This document shows positions 10,949 through 23,151 of a DNA stretch of 64,000 nt, piece by piece; position 1 is the first letter of the stretch; every line of letters begins with the position of its first letter. Source of the DNA: Microstegium vimineum (taxonomy: Eukaryota > Streptophyta > Magnoliopsida > Poales > Poaceae). Location of the stretch: assembly GCA_022036555.1 (NCBI GenBank), contig CM039126.1, forward strand, positions 4,778,213 through 4,842,212. The letters are read 5' to 3'. The notes under the pieces were generated by a model. That model was not told the origin of the DNA. It made no database searches and saw only the letters and a list, made by a program, of their open reading frames with translations. The position numbers and the translations under genes were made by a program.

Positions 10949-11314
10949 TCAACTGAGAAAAAACGCCCAGAAGCCTCCTGCGGCCGTGGCGACGGCCATG
11001 ACCCAGACGCCGACGGCCACCGGCGTGGGCATGAGCGGCGCAACCCTGGACGCGAACATCGCCGTGAGCAGAGTCGTGAGCGCCCACATCGCGGCCTTGA
11101 TCTTGGTATCCCTGCCGCCCCTGGCGCCACCATGCTCCAACTCGAACTGACGGAGGCAGAGGAAGAGCAGCAGCAGCGCGGCGTCCGCGGCGAGCACGAA
11201 CCCCACGGAGCTCCCGTCGCCCCAGGAGTTGTAGATGGCCAGCGCCGAGTTGAAGGCCAGAGCGCCCAGGCCTACCTTGGTCAGCGTGGTGGAATTTCCT
11301 CGGTCGTCCGCCAT
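10949..11314 (-). CDS. Small DUF6490-like membrane protein, intact
   Basis: A 121-residue protein of unknown function from what I believe is the DUF6490 family. Order: short polar N-terminus MADDRGNSTTLTK, helix one (VGLGALAFNSALAIYNSWGD), helix two (FVLAADAALLLLFLCL), a charged glycine-rich linker (FELEHGGARGGRDTKIK), helix three (WALTTLLTAMFASRVAPLM), helix four (VAVGVWVMAVATAAGGFWA), ending FFLS. I chose the ATG at 11314. The ATG at 11374 lies at or above the expected transcription start, given a TATA box at 11394-11402. No intron is needed. It is the best-preserved copy in the left half of the window and the yardstick for the broken copies. Location is predicted to be a membrane. Confidence 0.8.
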   Translation of the reverse strand: MADDRGNSTTLTKVGLGALAFNSALAIYNSWGDGSSVGFVLAADAALLLLFLCLRQFELEHGGARGGRDTKIKAAMWALTTLLTAMFASRVAPLMPTPVAVGVWVMAVATAAGGFWAFFLS

Positions 11315-11393
11315 GTGAAGTCGAAGGATGTTCCTCGTGCCGAGAGGGGGACAAAGGGGAGTGCAAGAGTTCATATGGGGTGGGTGTGCCTTT

Positions 11394-11402
11394 CTTTATA
11401 TA
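11394..11402 (-). promoter_or_regulatory. TATA box of the intact DUF6490-like gene
   Basis: On the minus strand CCTATATAAAGAAAGG; it lies about 80 bases upstream of the chosen ATG at 11314. This predicts transcription from about 11365-11370. Confidence 0.65.
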
Positions 11403-11713
11403 GGCAGCCGAGCCGACTCCGCATGGAGTTTGAACTTTTGGACAGACGGAACGAACTGCACACGACCAAACTGGCTGCGCATACCAATCCCAATCCAAAG
11501 AAAAAAGTAGACTTTCCTACAGCGTGACCTCGGTGCTGCCCGCCGCGTAAGCGCCACGTACATACGCTGATCATCGCCAGTTTAAAAATATTCGGAGGGG
11601 CAAACCGGCAAAGAGGCGGCAAAGAGCAAATCTCAATCCTCCAGCACGAAGCTCCAGCGGATTGAGAATTCGTGCACGAGCCCCTCTCCTGGAAGGCGAA
11701 GACTTTAGAGTAG

Positions 11714-12085
11714 TACTCCCTCCGTTTCAATTTATAATTCGTTTGACTTTTTTATCTCAACTTCAGCCTGTTCGTTTGGCTTTTCAGCCGACTTAAATCC
11801 AGCCGGAACAGTGTTTTTCTCTCACAAGAAATCAGCCAGCAGTGAATAATCCTGCCGGAACAGTGTATAATTCTGCCAAACGAACAGGCCATTTGACCAC
11901 TCATCTTATTTAAAAAATTTATGTAAATATAGTCAAATCTAAGTCATTCATGTAGACTATTCATTAAATAAGTAAGCCACACCCAAAGAAATGATATTTT
12001 GTAAGAAAAAATTGAATAAGACGAATGGTCAAACTTAGGGTTGAAAAAGTCAAACGAACTATAATTTAGAACGAATTAAGTAGTA
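11714..12085. mobile_element. Stowaway-type MITE with a nested MITE
   Basis: TA-bounded. The left end ACTCCCTCCGTTTCAATTTA is mirrored by AACTATAATTTAGAACGAAT on the right, whose last bases are decayed. The interior has the usual GACCACTCATCTTATTTAAA. A second element is nested at 11765-11890. Confidence 0.75.
11765..11890. mobile_element. Nested MITE with GCCTGTTCGTTTGGC ends
   Basis: 126 bp. GCCTGTTCGTTTGGC on the left and its complement on the right form a 15-bp perfect inverted end. The interior repeats GCCGGAACAGTGT on both halves. No clear target duplication, so I leave the superfamily open. Confidence 0.7.
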
Positions 12086-14670
12086 CTCTATAAACAGTTG
12101 CTGCACTCCGACGCAGAATCGCAGAAATTCGATCAGCCCACTGAACCGAAATTCAGGACTCTGGAAGGCTAAACAAAAAAACAACAACAGGGCAGCAGTA
12201 GCACGGACGAAGAGGGGGAAGAAGCCATCCGGCCGAGGTGGCAACATGACTTAACTTTGAAAAAGTTATAAAGTTATAAAGTTATTCACATGACTTTTAT
12301 TTATATATAAAACATCTTGTGGAACAAAACTTAATCGTCAAGAACTAATTATTATAAAATTTTCAAAATACTTTTTTAGTATTTTTGTACACAACTTATT
12401 ATAGTGATAACTTTTCTATATATGAATCTTGCAAGCTAATTATATTTTTAGGTGTCGCAGGATAAATTTAACGGTTTCTCAATTACTTTTCTAGCTATAC
12501 TTTATATAATATAAAACTTCTAAATAATTTAAAAATATTTTATAAAAACATTTTAAAATGTCCCGTGCGGAACCCGAGACGGGGCGGGTTTAGAATGTCC
12601 CCCTCCAGCGGGGACCCACTAACATGTGACCCACAACCGCTCCCCGGCCTCTGTTCCCACTCCCTATCACAGCTACACCAGCTCCCCTCTTCTCGTTCCA
12701 TTCCCTACCAGCGACCGCAGCCGCACCTACTCCCCTCCCTTCTCCTCTCCTGTACCGCACTGATACACTGCGCCACCGTCGGTTCGCCGCGCCCGTGCCC
12801 CTGTGCCCCTCCGCTGCGCCCCTATGCTCGGGCAGCCACAACAGTGGGCACTCGGCCGGCCCTAAGGGAGGAGATGAGGAAGGGCGCTGGCAAAAGAAGA
12901 GAAGGGGAGGGGGCGCCAGCCCTGCACCAATCCACCGCCACGGCTCCCTACTACTACATCGCCATCACCATCACCCATCGTTGTGTCTTCACAGAGGCCG
13001 TCGTCCACCGATGTCCCTGGCTCCCTACGTTGATCTGCCCATGCCCTCGCCCCTGCGATCTGCGTCATCCTCTAAAAATGAGCGGGTTTTGGGGACCTGG
13101 TGGATTCGGGGACGGGGCGGATTTTCCCCGTTATAGGGTTCGGGTTTCATTGTCAGGTCTCGGGTGCAGGTCCGCGGATGCTACACCCACCTTGTTGCCA
13201 TCTTTAAAGAGGATGCCTTCTCCTCGTCGACGAGATGACGGGACGGGCAAGGCGTCGGGACAAGTGCAGACGACCCCTCGGCCTTGTTGGAGCCGAGCGT
13301 GCACGGGCTGACGGGCATGGAAGAGGAGGCGCTCGTGGGGGTTAATTAGTGCGTGGCTGTAGCTCGTGGGCTCACGTGGCCACAGCTCGTGGCCTTGCTG
13401 TCCGCGGCCACGACAGTCGCTCCGGGGGTGTGGCAGATGCAGCGACATACGACACGGGAGAGATTGGGGCCGAGCATAGTTGTGAAGCAGAATTAGAGAC
13501 AGCGATGGTCGCAACAGGTGACACGGTTGAGATTTGGGCTGAGTAGCACAGCTGCGATGGTGGTGATAATGTTAATTTTATTGTATTTTATACATGTCAC
13601 TATAATTTTGCAAGTTCTCACACGTGGATTCATGTGAATCTGATTATATTTAAACAAGATATGAGATGAAATTTAGTTTAAATTCTACTCTAATCTCTTC
13701 TAATATATATGTAAATTAATGGTAATCCGACTACATCGGAACAAGATGTCAAAGATTTAAGTCAACACATGTATACACGCAGGATATTGTTACTAGGCAA
13801 AAGCAAATAGGTCAGTCCCGGTCAGACATCCCCGGCCCGGTATGCACATCTTACCGTCCGCTATACTGTACTAAGTATGTATTAAAAAGTATCTTACGTT
13901 TAATTAGTTATATACAAAAATATTAATATTATTTAAATTGTTAAAATAATATTATATGTATTAATATTTTGAGCTACATATATTTAGTTAAATTTTAACA
14001 TTTTAATTTAGATTTGTGCTCTTTTGAATAGATGTCAGTTGTTCGGAAGCCACGGCACGCAACGCTGACGATGAGCTACTATACTTCTATGCCACGTACT
14101 CATGCATATCGTCGTCACTCGTCAGCACTGTGCATGCACGACGCGGTGCTGTGGTTCATTATTTCATTTGCAGGTTTCCGCGAATATGAACGTACTAGAG
14201 ACGACGAGTCGATGAGCGTTGCGCTCATGGTTGTTGCATGGAAGCTAGCGGCCACACAAACTCAGAGAAGTTATTATCCGCGACTGGCCGATCGACTCCC
14301 AAAGGAATCGAATAGTAAACACGGACTGGATGAAGGCCAGGTAAAAGCATGTCAAAATCTCTCTCACACACAACACTGTTAAAACAGACACGGCGCGCTA
14401 CAAGAAAGCTTCTTTTAATTTGGCGGCTTCTTGTCGGGCGCGCCAAGCAAGTCGTACGTTGTCCAAATGAACTGTCCGCTGTCTGGCGGCAAGCTTAAGG
14501 TTCGACCATATATTAGCATTCCACCGCCCCCGGCTCTGTGCATTACTAGTACTACTAGTCATCAATACGTACAAACCAAAAGGAATCTAAAGCAAACCAA
14601 AAGAAAAGTACCGAGTACGCAATTACTGTATTAGTCAATACAAGAAAGCTCGCATGCATTCTAGTAGAAC
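12086..14670. other. Unassigned spacer with a GC-rich block
   Basis: 12086-12560 is AT-rich with nothing recognised. 12560-13330 is a GC-rich block with repeated GACGGGGCGG-like motifs and a 248-codon open frame that is proline, arginine and cysteine rich and matches no domain I know. It reads like repeat-derived GC-rich sequence rather than a gene. 13330-14670 is spacer; a 116-codon frame at 14032-14382 has no supporting feature. Confidence 0.45.
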
Positions 14671-14781
14671 TACTCCATTGCTCCGTTTTAAAATATATAA
14701 TAAGCTACTACTTTATTTACCTACTACTTTGACTGTTTCACTGTGAGTTGATAAGCTGATCGATAAACTAAACGAATATTC

Positions 14782-16038
14782 TGAAAGTACAATCAATCTT
14801 TAAGTAGGTTTTGGTGACATGACAACGTAATTAGAGAATTAATGAAACTCTACAAGTATGACAAACAGGTTAATCTTAAGGAGGTTGATGAACAGGTTGG
14901 TTGACCCATCCAATTACAAAAGTGCATGGCAACAAGCTCAAAAAACTTTAATTCATTTTATAATTTGAATGTGAGTTAGGTATGCCGTACTATTAAGAGG
15001 GATTTAACACGCATGCCAACAAGTGAACCAAATGCTATATCTTTACAAATATCATACACCTCCACATACATAGTGGGCAAAACAACCAGCTATTCCAAGA
15101 TTCAACCTTTGTTGTTTCTGCCAGGCCGGCAGTGCCGGCCCCAAGGCCGACACTGCCGCGACTTGATCTGCTCGTTGGACAGTGGAGGGGTATTTCTTAC
15201 CCCCTCACCCACCCCAACGGCTAGTTCCGCCATTCCTTCTTTCTCACTCCGTGAAACAGAACAGAGAAGCTCTCTTCTAGCTCCCCTTCTCCCTTGGTGC
15301 TAAACCACTCTTCTCCATTGATTTCCAATCATTCCTTAAGAGTTTGAGCCTCCAAGCTTGAGAAGAAGCTTCTTCCTCGGATCTTCAACCCCTACAAGCA
15401 TTTGGTTCGCGTGGTGGCCGGCGGTTTGAGTTTGTTACTCTTAGAGATTTGCTCCTAGCCGGCTAGGCGTCGCCCTTGAGCTTGCCCCCTTCGTGTGGCG
15501 GCCTAGGGAGGTTTGTAACACCCCATATTGTTAATACATTTCCCCTCATCTCAAGAGTTCATTCTCTTGACTTGAGACCGAGGAAAAAGCAAGCCTTTGT
15601 GGCGAGCTTGAGCCTTGTGTGGCATACCTCAACAACGTGGATGTAGGCAAGCCTTGGTGGCAAGCTGAACCACGGGTCAAATCTTGTGTACCCTTGCGAT
15701 TGTCCCTCTACTTTGATATATATTGTTTGCAAGGTGATTTCTAGGGTTTTGACCCGATCTACATGGTGGGTGTGTTGTTAACACTTTCAAGTGGTGGTAG
15801 AGGTTCCTTACACCTCTAGGAAGGTTTTGATTCAAGCACTTTGTTCATCCTAGTTATATATTTTGAATTGTGCTCAGGTCTGTCCAGGTGACCAGCACTG
15901 CCGCCCTAGACAGCAGCAGTGCCGGACACCCGCGGCAGTGCCGGACCCAAGGCCGGCAGTGCCGGGCTTGACTGACAGAAAAGTTGAGATTTGTTTTAAA
16001 CAGGCCTATTCACCCCCTCTAGGCTATTCAGGTCCTTA
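14782..16038 (+). repeat. 5' LTR of the Sirevirus
   Basis: The right boundary is set by the primer-binding site and by identity of its last ~375 bases to 24691-25056. The left boundary is tentative. It contains GGCAGTGCCGG-type motifs at 15121-15160 and 15888-15970. Confidence 0.7.
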
Positions 16039-16042
16039 CAAG

Positions 16043-16054
16043 TGGTATCAGAGC
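16043..16054 (+). other. Primer-binding site, initiator Met tRNA type
   Basis: TGGTATCAGAGC, four bases after the LTR end. It is complementary to the 3' end of plant initiator methionine tRNA, the usual primer for this class. Confidence 0.9.
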
Positions 16055-16090
16055 TAGGTTATCTCATTAAGCACTTAACCATGTGAGATA

Positions 16091-18950
16091 ATGGCCAAAG
16101 AGGGAAGTGTCAAGCAAGTCAACCCCAAGGATGTAGACTTGCACTCCACGGACATCAACGATGATAGCGTGGACACGAACAAGTACTTGACCACCGCTAG
16201 CATGTCCGCGGGAGAGAAAGCAAGAAGAAAAGAAGAAAGAAGATTGAGAAGAGAAGGAAAGAAAAAGCAAAAAGAGGAAGATGCAATCAATGAAGCCAAG
16301 AGCTTGAAACTTGCCGAGAAGCTTCATAGAAGAGAAGTAAGAAAGCTTAAGAAGGAACTCAAGGCTAAGGAGGAGGAGCTAAAGAAGAGCAAAGAGCAAG
16401 CCTCTCAAGTGGAGGTTGAATCAAGTAGCTCCGACGGTGATGATGATACATCATACCAAGCCTCCAAGATCATGAAGAAAGATGAGAAGAAGAAGGATGA
16501 GGGTAGCAAGAAATACTCCGACGTATCCTTCAACTATTCATCTATTTCTAACCATGAGCATAAACCTCTTTTTTATGTTCCCGTAGGCAAGTTGCCTCAT
16601 TTCGATGGGACCAACTTTGCCAAGTGGAAACACTTGATGAAGGCTTATCTTGTAGGTCTTCACCCGGTGCTTGGGAGATTGTCCATAGAGGATGTGAGCC
16701 TCCGGTGGATCCTACAAGCCCCACCACTACCGAGCTTCGCTGCATACAACTAAATGCACAAGCAACTAGTGTGTTGCTAAGTACATTGGATGGTGATGAG
16801 TACAACAAGGTGATGGGCTTGAGGTGGCAAAGGAAATATGGGACACCTTGCACCTTGCACATAAAGGTGTAAGCAAAGTGAGGCAGTCCAAGATTGATTT
16901 GTTGATGGTCAAGCTCAACCGGTTCGTGATCAATGAAGGTGAAGGGCCACAAGAAATGTTTGATAGATTGATGACCATTGTTGGCAAGATTAGAGGTCTT
17001 GGTGGTGAAGAGGTCAATGATCACAAGGTCGTCAAGATAATGCTAGAAGCCTACTCTCCAAGAAATGAGATAGTGATGACATTGATTAGAGACAAGAAGA
17101 GATTTGAGTACTTCACACCAAGTGATGTGCTTGGAAGGATCATGATCTTCGATTTACAAAGAGAAGAAGCTCTTGAGAGGAAGAAGCTTAGAGAGATGCA
17201 AGCAAGAATGGAAGGGATAAAGATCAAGGAAGTGGCTCTAAAGGCAACCAAGAGCAACAAGAAAACAGCACCTAGCTATCCTAAAAATAGCAATCAAGCT
17301 TCCTCAAGCAAAGCTCAAACAATCAAAGCCATCAAACATGAACCCGAAGCATCAACATTAAGTGATAGTGAAAGTGAAGATGGACAGTCCGAGAAGATAG
17401 ATGACATGGATCTTTTCATGAGAAGATTCAACAAGGGCCTAAAGAACAGTGGGTACAAGCTCATGAAGAGAAGGTTCTCAAACAAGAAGTCAAGAATTTG
17501 CTACAATTGTGGTAGCACCGAACATTTCATTGCCGATTACCCAAATGAAAAGAAAGACAACAAGTTTGATAAAGACAAGAGAGAAGACAAGGGTGACCAC
17601 AAGAAGAGCAAGAGATATGTGGGTGAAGCACACATTGGGCATGAGTGAGACTCAACAGTAGAGAGCTCAAGTGAAGATGAAGAGATGGCAACCATTGCTA
17701 TCCACAAGTCATCCACTTCACCAAGGCTCTTCAACAACATGTCCGATGATGATGAATGCTTCCCTCACATTTGTCTCATGGCAAAGGGTGAGAAGGTACA
17801 ATCAAAACCGAAACCCATAACTCTTCCCCCCAATGACATCTCTAGTAGTGATTCTAGTGATTACTCTAGTGATGATTGTTCTAGTGATGAAGAGATAAAT
17901 GAAATAACCAAAAACATGGATAAGAAGACCAAAATCTTTATTGCTAATCTAATGGATGAACTAGAGGCAATCAAGGCTGAGTTGGCATCTAGAGAAAAAA
18001 CTCTTATCAAACAAGAGGATCTCTACATTGATAGTAAGGAAGCTCTTGCATTAGAAAGGAGTGAGATGAGCTCTTTGACGAAGGCTTTGTCCAAGGAACA
18101 AGAGTCTCATGCTCTCACTAAGAAGGAGTGTAGTGACCTCAAGCAAAACCATTGTGGCATAGTTGAAAAGCATCAAGAGCTTGAGGCACAATACAACCTT
18201 CTTTGGGAGGGTAACTCATATCTTACTAAAGCTAATGATGCCTCTTCTCCATCCACTAGCCAAGGTTGTGGAAAATGCTATAATATTGATTTGAATGATT
18301 ATTCCACTAACCTTGCCAACATGGAGGCCATGAAGAAAGAGATAGCAAGGCTCAACAATGTCATCTCAGTTTCTAGAAAGAATGACAAAGACAAAGTTGA
18401 GCCAAAGAAAATCCAATACAAAGATGGAAGGCATCCATCAATCAAGGATGAGATTGGACACACTCAAGGAGGTAAAACTAATGGAAGAAAAACAGTAAAA
18501 GACATTGAGTGTGTCAAGTTTGAGAAGAAGGGAAGCATTGGTGTAGATAAGCCTGCACAGACTGCTGATCTGCTGGACTGCAGGTCGGCAGTGCCGAACC
18601 TCAGGCCAGCAGTGCCGCGCCCCACTAAAGGGAAGGCTACCAGTGCTTCACTTGATCAAGCTCAAGTCCATGCTAAGGGGGTGCCAAAGCAAAAGCAGGT
18701 TTCTCAGAAACCCAAGTACTCAATCTGGGTGGCAAAGAACAAGTATGCATACCAAGCAAAGGCAAGGTCACCCCAAGGAAGTTTGTCCTCTTGCTACATG
18801 TTGAAATGCAATGACCGTGGTAAAGTGATTATAGAATTTGTGGGTGATGAGAAACATGATAAGAGAAGCATGAACATTTGGGTTCTAAAAATTGTTGTGA
18901 CTAACATGCAAGGCCCCAAGATTGATTGGGGACCTAAATCTAGGAACTAA
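16091..18950 (+). pseudogene. gag: Sirevirus gag, broken
   Basis: Capsid/nucleocapsid gene. From ATG 16091 a lysine/glutamate-rich coiled coil leads to the capsid-like PHFDGTNFAKWKHLMKAYL. The frame then shifts near 16650 and again near 16820, after which GPQEMFDRLMTIVGKIRGLG continues. The zinc knuckle reads CYNCGSTEHFIADYP: its last cysteine has become tyrosine, so metal binding should be lost. A TGA at 17646-17648 interrupts the frame, which then resumes through a long acidic and coiled-coil C-terminal part to 18950. Two GGCAGTGCCG motifs lie in coding sequence near 18590-18620. The pol frame follows in a different phase. Confidence 0.85.
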
Positions 18951-18964
18951 AATTGTTTTGTAGG

Positions 18965-21900
18965 CATACTCCTCCGGTGGATCAAGTTGGGTGCTTGATA
19001 GTGGATGTACAAATCATATGATCGGAGAGAAGAGTATGTTCTCATCATATTCCCCAACTTCAAATGCAAGTGAGAATATCATCTTTGGTGACAACTCCAA
19101 AGGGGAAGTGATTGGTCTTGGTAAAGTTGCTATTAGTCTTGAACATTCCATCTCAAATGTATTACATGTGAATTCGTTGAGTTACAACTTGTTGTATGTA
19201 TCACAATTGTGTGAGATGGGCTACAACTGTCTCTTTACGGATAAGGGTGTGGAAGTCTTTAAGAGGGAGGATTCCTCTATTATTTTTACGGGTCATTTGA
19301 AGGACAAACTTTACCTAGTTGATTTGAACAAAGGTAAGGCTAAGCTTGAGACTTGTTTAGTGGCAAAATCTAGCATGGGTTGGTTATGGCATCACCGACT
19401 AGCTCATATTAGAATGAGGAACTTGGCCAAACTCCTAAAAGATGAACACATTCTTGGACTAACAAATGTTCACTTTGAGAAGGATAGAATTTGTAGCGCT
19501 TGCCAAGCCGGAAAGCAAGTAGGTGCACCTCACCCATCAAAGAGCATCGTCTCCACCAAACAACCATTGGAGCTAATACACATGGATCTCTTTGGACTGG
19601 TGGCCTACATAAGCATTGGCGGTAACAAACATGGTTTAGTTATTGTTGATGACTTTACTCGTTTCACTTGGGTGTTTTTCATGTATGATAAGGCACAAGT
19701 GCAAGATAAGGTGAAAACCTTCATTAGAAGAGCACAAAGAGAATTCCATTTCCAAATCAAGAAAGTTCGTAGTGACAATGGAACCAAATTCAAGAACACT
19801 CAAGTGGAGGAGTTTCTTGATGATGAGGACATCAAGCATGAGTTTTCAGTTCCATACACCCCTCAACAAAACGGTGTAGTAGAGAGGAAGAACCGGACAC
19901 TTATTGACATGGCAAGAATAATGCTAGATAAGTACAAGACTTTAGATATCTTTTGGGCCGAAGCCGTCAACACCGCTTGCCATGCTATCAACCGACTCTA
20001 TCTACACAAGATCTTGAAGAAGACTTCATATGAGCTATTAACCGGTAACAAACCGAAGGTGTCATACTTTAGAGTTTTTAGGTGCAAGTGTTTTATACTT
20101 AACAAGAAACCCAAAACCTCTAAGTTTGCATCTAAAGTTGATGAAGGTTTTCTTCTTGGTTATGGATCAAATGAGCACACTTATCGCGTATTCAACAAGA
20201 CCTTAGGGAAAATTGAAATCGCGATAGATGTGACATTTGATGAATCTAATGACTCTTAAGTAAAGAAAATTGATCAAGTGATTGTAGATAATGAGGAACC
20301 ACCTTGTAAAGCAATCAAGAACATGGCCATTGGTGACATTAGACCACAAGAAATCCAGGCCACAGAAGTGGAACCTCAAGATGGTGAAGCCACTGCCCCT
20401 AGAATTGAGGAAGAAGGGACAACAGTGCTCCCTGGTCAGGCATCTGTGCCAGTACCCGACATTGCTGGACCAGAGGCCGGCACTGCCGGACCCAGCAAAC
20501 AGGCAGTAGCAAGTTCACCAGCAAGCCCAATGAATCTACAACCTATATTTTAAGAACATGAGTATGATGACCAAGCTGACCAACAAGAAGCCATAGAATA
20601 CCCAAGATTGAGGCAAACAATTCAAAGAGATCATCCCGTTAACAACATACTTGGGAGTCTTCGAAAGGGGTAACTACTCATTCACATTTGACAAATTTTT
20701 GTCAATTTTACTCTTTTGTCTCCTCTTTAGAACCTCTCAAGGTAGAACAAGCTCTCGATGATCTGGATTGGGTGATGGCTATGCAAGAAGAGCTCAACAA
20801 CTTTGAGTGAAATCAAGTTTGGTCCTTGGTGAAAAGACCAAATACCAATGTGATTGGCACCAAATGGGTCTTCCGCAACAAGCAAGATGAGCAAGGAGTG
20901 GTGACAAGGAACAAGGCAAGATTGGTGGCTCAAGGCTTTACTCAAGTGAAGGGTTTGGACTTTGAAGAGACTTATGCACCGGTGGCTAGGCTAGAAGCAA
21001 TTTGAATGCTTTTGGCCTATGCTGCCCATTATTACTTCAAACTCTATCAAATGGATGTGAAGAGTGCATTCCTCAACGGCCCTATCCAAGAGTTGGTATA
21101 TGTTGAGCAGCCATCGAGATTTGAAGATCCTAAGTTACCTCATCATGTCTTCAAGCTCCATAAGGCGCTCTATCGGCTTAAGCAAGCACCAAGAGCTTGG
21201 TATGAATGCCTTAAGAAATTCTTACTCAAACAAGGCTTTGAAATAGGCAAAGAAGATCCTACTTTCTTCACTCATAAAGTCAATAATGATATCTTTGTGT
21301 ACCAAATATATGCCGATGACATAATATTTGGTAGTACTAACCAATCCTTTTGTGATGAGTTTAGTAGGATCATGACTAAGAGATTTGAGGTGTCTATGAT
21401 GGGTAAGCTAAAGTTCTTCCTTGGTTTTCAAATCAAGCAACTCAAGGAAGGGACTTTCCTATGCCAAACCAAGTACACCCATGATATGTTGAGAAAGTTT
21501 GACATGGTGAATGCAAAGCCAATCAAGACTCCCATGCCGACCAATGTACATCTTGATCTTGATGAAGAAGGGAAATCCGTGGATATAAAGGTATATCGCT
21601 CCATGATCGGCTCTCTCCTTTACTTATGTGCATCTAGGCCGGACATAATGCTCAGTGTGTGCATGTGTGCTAGATTTCAGGCTAACCCGAAAGAGTGTCA
21701 CTTGGTGGTCGTTAAGAGAATCTTGAGATATCTAGTTTTCACTTCTAACCTTGGCTTATGGTATCCTAAGGGCTCTAAGTTCGATCTACTTGGATATTCG
21801 GATTCCGATTACGTCGGTTGCAAGGTAGACCGAAAAAGCACTTCGGGGACGTGTCAATTCCTTGGACGGTCCCTAGTATCTTGGAGTTCTAAAAAGAAAA

Positions 21901-22262
21901 ATTGTAAAGCCCTTTCCACCGCCGAGGCCGAGTATGTTGCAGCCGGCGCATGTTGTGCTCAACTACTTTGGATGAGTCAAACCTTAAAAGATTTCGGATG
22001 TCAATTCACCAAGATACCTCTCTTGTGTGATAATGAGAGTGCCATCAAACTCGCAAATAACCCGGTTAGTAACTCTAGAACCAAACACATAGACATCCGT
22101 CATCACTTCTTAAGAGACCACGAATTAAAAGGAGATATCGCAATTCGCCATGTGAGCACCGAAAAGCAACTAGCCGATATCTTCACCAAGCCTCTCGATG
22201 AGACAAGGTTTTGTGCTTTGCGTAGTGAGCTGAATATACTTGATTCTCGTAACGTGGTTTGA
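18965..22262 (+). pseudogene. pol: Sirevirus pol (protease, integrase, RT, RNase H), broken
   Basis: Polyprotein in Copia order. The aspartic protease active site is WVLDSGCTNHM near 18990. The integrase zinc domain (HHRLAH, CSAC) and catalytic core HMDLFG, VRSDNGTKF and NGVVERKNR all keep their acidic residues. A linker follows, then RT with QMDVKSAFLNG and YADDIIFG (catalytic YADD), then RNase H (SDYVGC, STAEAEY, DNESAIKLA) ending at 22262. In-frame stops lie at 20257 (TAA), 20551 (TAA), 20808 (TGA) and 21003 (TGA). One lost G near 20669 shifts the frame between linker and RT. Motifs are well preserved, so decay is moderate, but no full polyprotein can be made. Confidence 0.9.
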
Positions 22263-23151
22263 ACTATAGCACACATTTGTTTGTCCACCTAGCGACATAG
22301 GCAAAACTTTGAAAAATTTAATTATGTGCTTCAAAACCAATTTTAAAAGAAACTTGAATGCGTTGGTCATTGTATGTATCGATGATTTGCTTATTGACCA
22401 ACATATGGCAAGGAGTATGTGTCTACAAGTGCATAAAAATATAGTATGAAGTGGCATAGCTCTTCACTGCCCTGGTAGGCCAGCAGTGCCGGGGTGCCGG
22501 CAGTGCCAGGACTTAACCGACCAGAGGGGTCGGGCCCAAGTCCATCATCTGTCGGGCTTCTCTTTTATTCCTAACCCTAGCCCGAGAAGACTCCATCCCA
22601 AACCGTTTCTCCCCCAACAGACCCCTCTCCCTCTCCTATCTTAACCCCAAAGAGACCTAGTGAGTCCGGAGGTCCCTCTCTTCTTCCCCGGCGGTGCCGC
22701 CCTTCGGAGGTGCTGTCATTGGAGGAGGTGTGCAGGATCTTCCTCCCTGCGTCAAGCTCCATTCAAGCCCGACCTTCTTCATCCTCACCCCTCTCTTTCA
22801 AAGGTAATAACTTGAAACCCTAGGTTGGATCAATCTATGCAATGTACAGATTTTTGAGATGGGATTTAGGTTGCTAGTAGCTGCATTATGAATGGTGATG
22901 TATCTCCAGTAGTTAGATTTGGTCAAAACCTAGATTCCATGGTAGATTGGAAGAGCAAGCATGGGTACTATCTGCACCAGGATGGCAGTGTCGGGGCAGA
23001 GGTCGGCAGTGCCGGACTCTGGGCAACAGCACCAATGCATTTGCTCCTCCAATCAACCATAGACTCTCGTGTTTGATTGAATCTTTCCACTAGAGTTTCC
23101 AATCACTACCTAAGTGCAGCAACTTAACCTTTTCTCCTTTTATATGCATAG
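22263..23151 (+). other. Sirevirus spacer between pol and third ORF
   Basis: Non-coding element interior. It contains GGCAGTGCCGG-type motifs at 22463-22511 and 22982-23020. The pyrimidine-rich stretch around 22600-22700 ends in typical splice-acceptor-like sequence. No other feature recognised. Confidence 0.6.

Noticed and set aside
10697..10949. The copies at 10488 and 10949 as two halves of one gene
   Set aside because: They are on opposite strands and both start with the same N-terminal half, so they are separate copies.
10928..11527. 199-codon plus-strand frame antisense to the intact DUF6490-like gene
   Set aside because: A GC-rich mirror of a real gene; similar antisense frames occur over the copies at 27267 and 40141.
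12565..13311. 248-codon plus-strand open frame
   Set aside because: GC-rich low-complexity sequence, proline, arginine and cysteine rich, no domain, no promoter or conserved start; overlapping frames are open on the other strand.
14032..14382. 116-codon frame
   Set aside because: No domain, no hydrophobic or compositional pattern typical of a protein, and no flanking gene signals.
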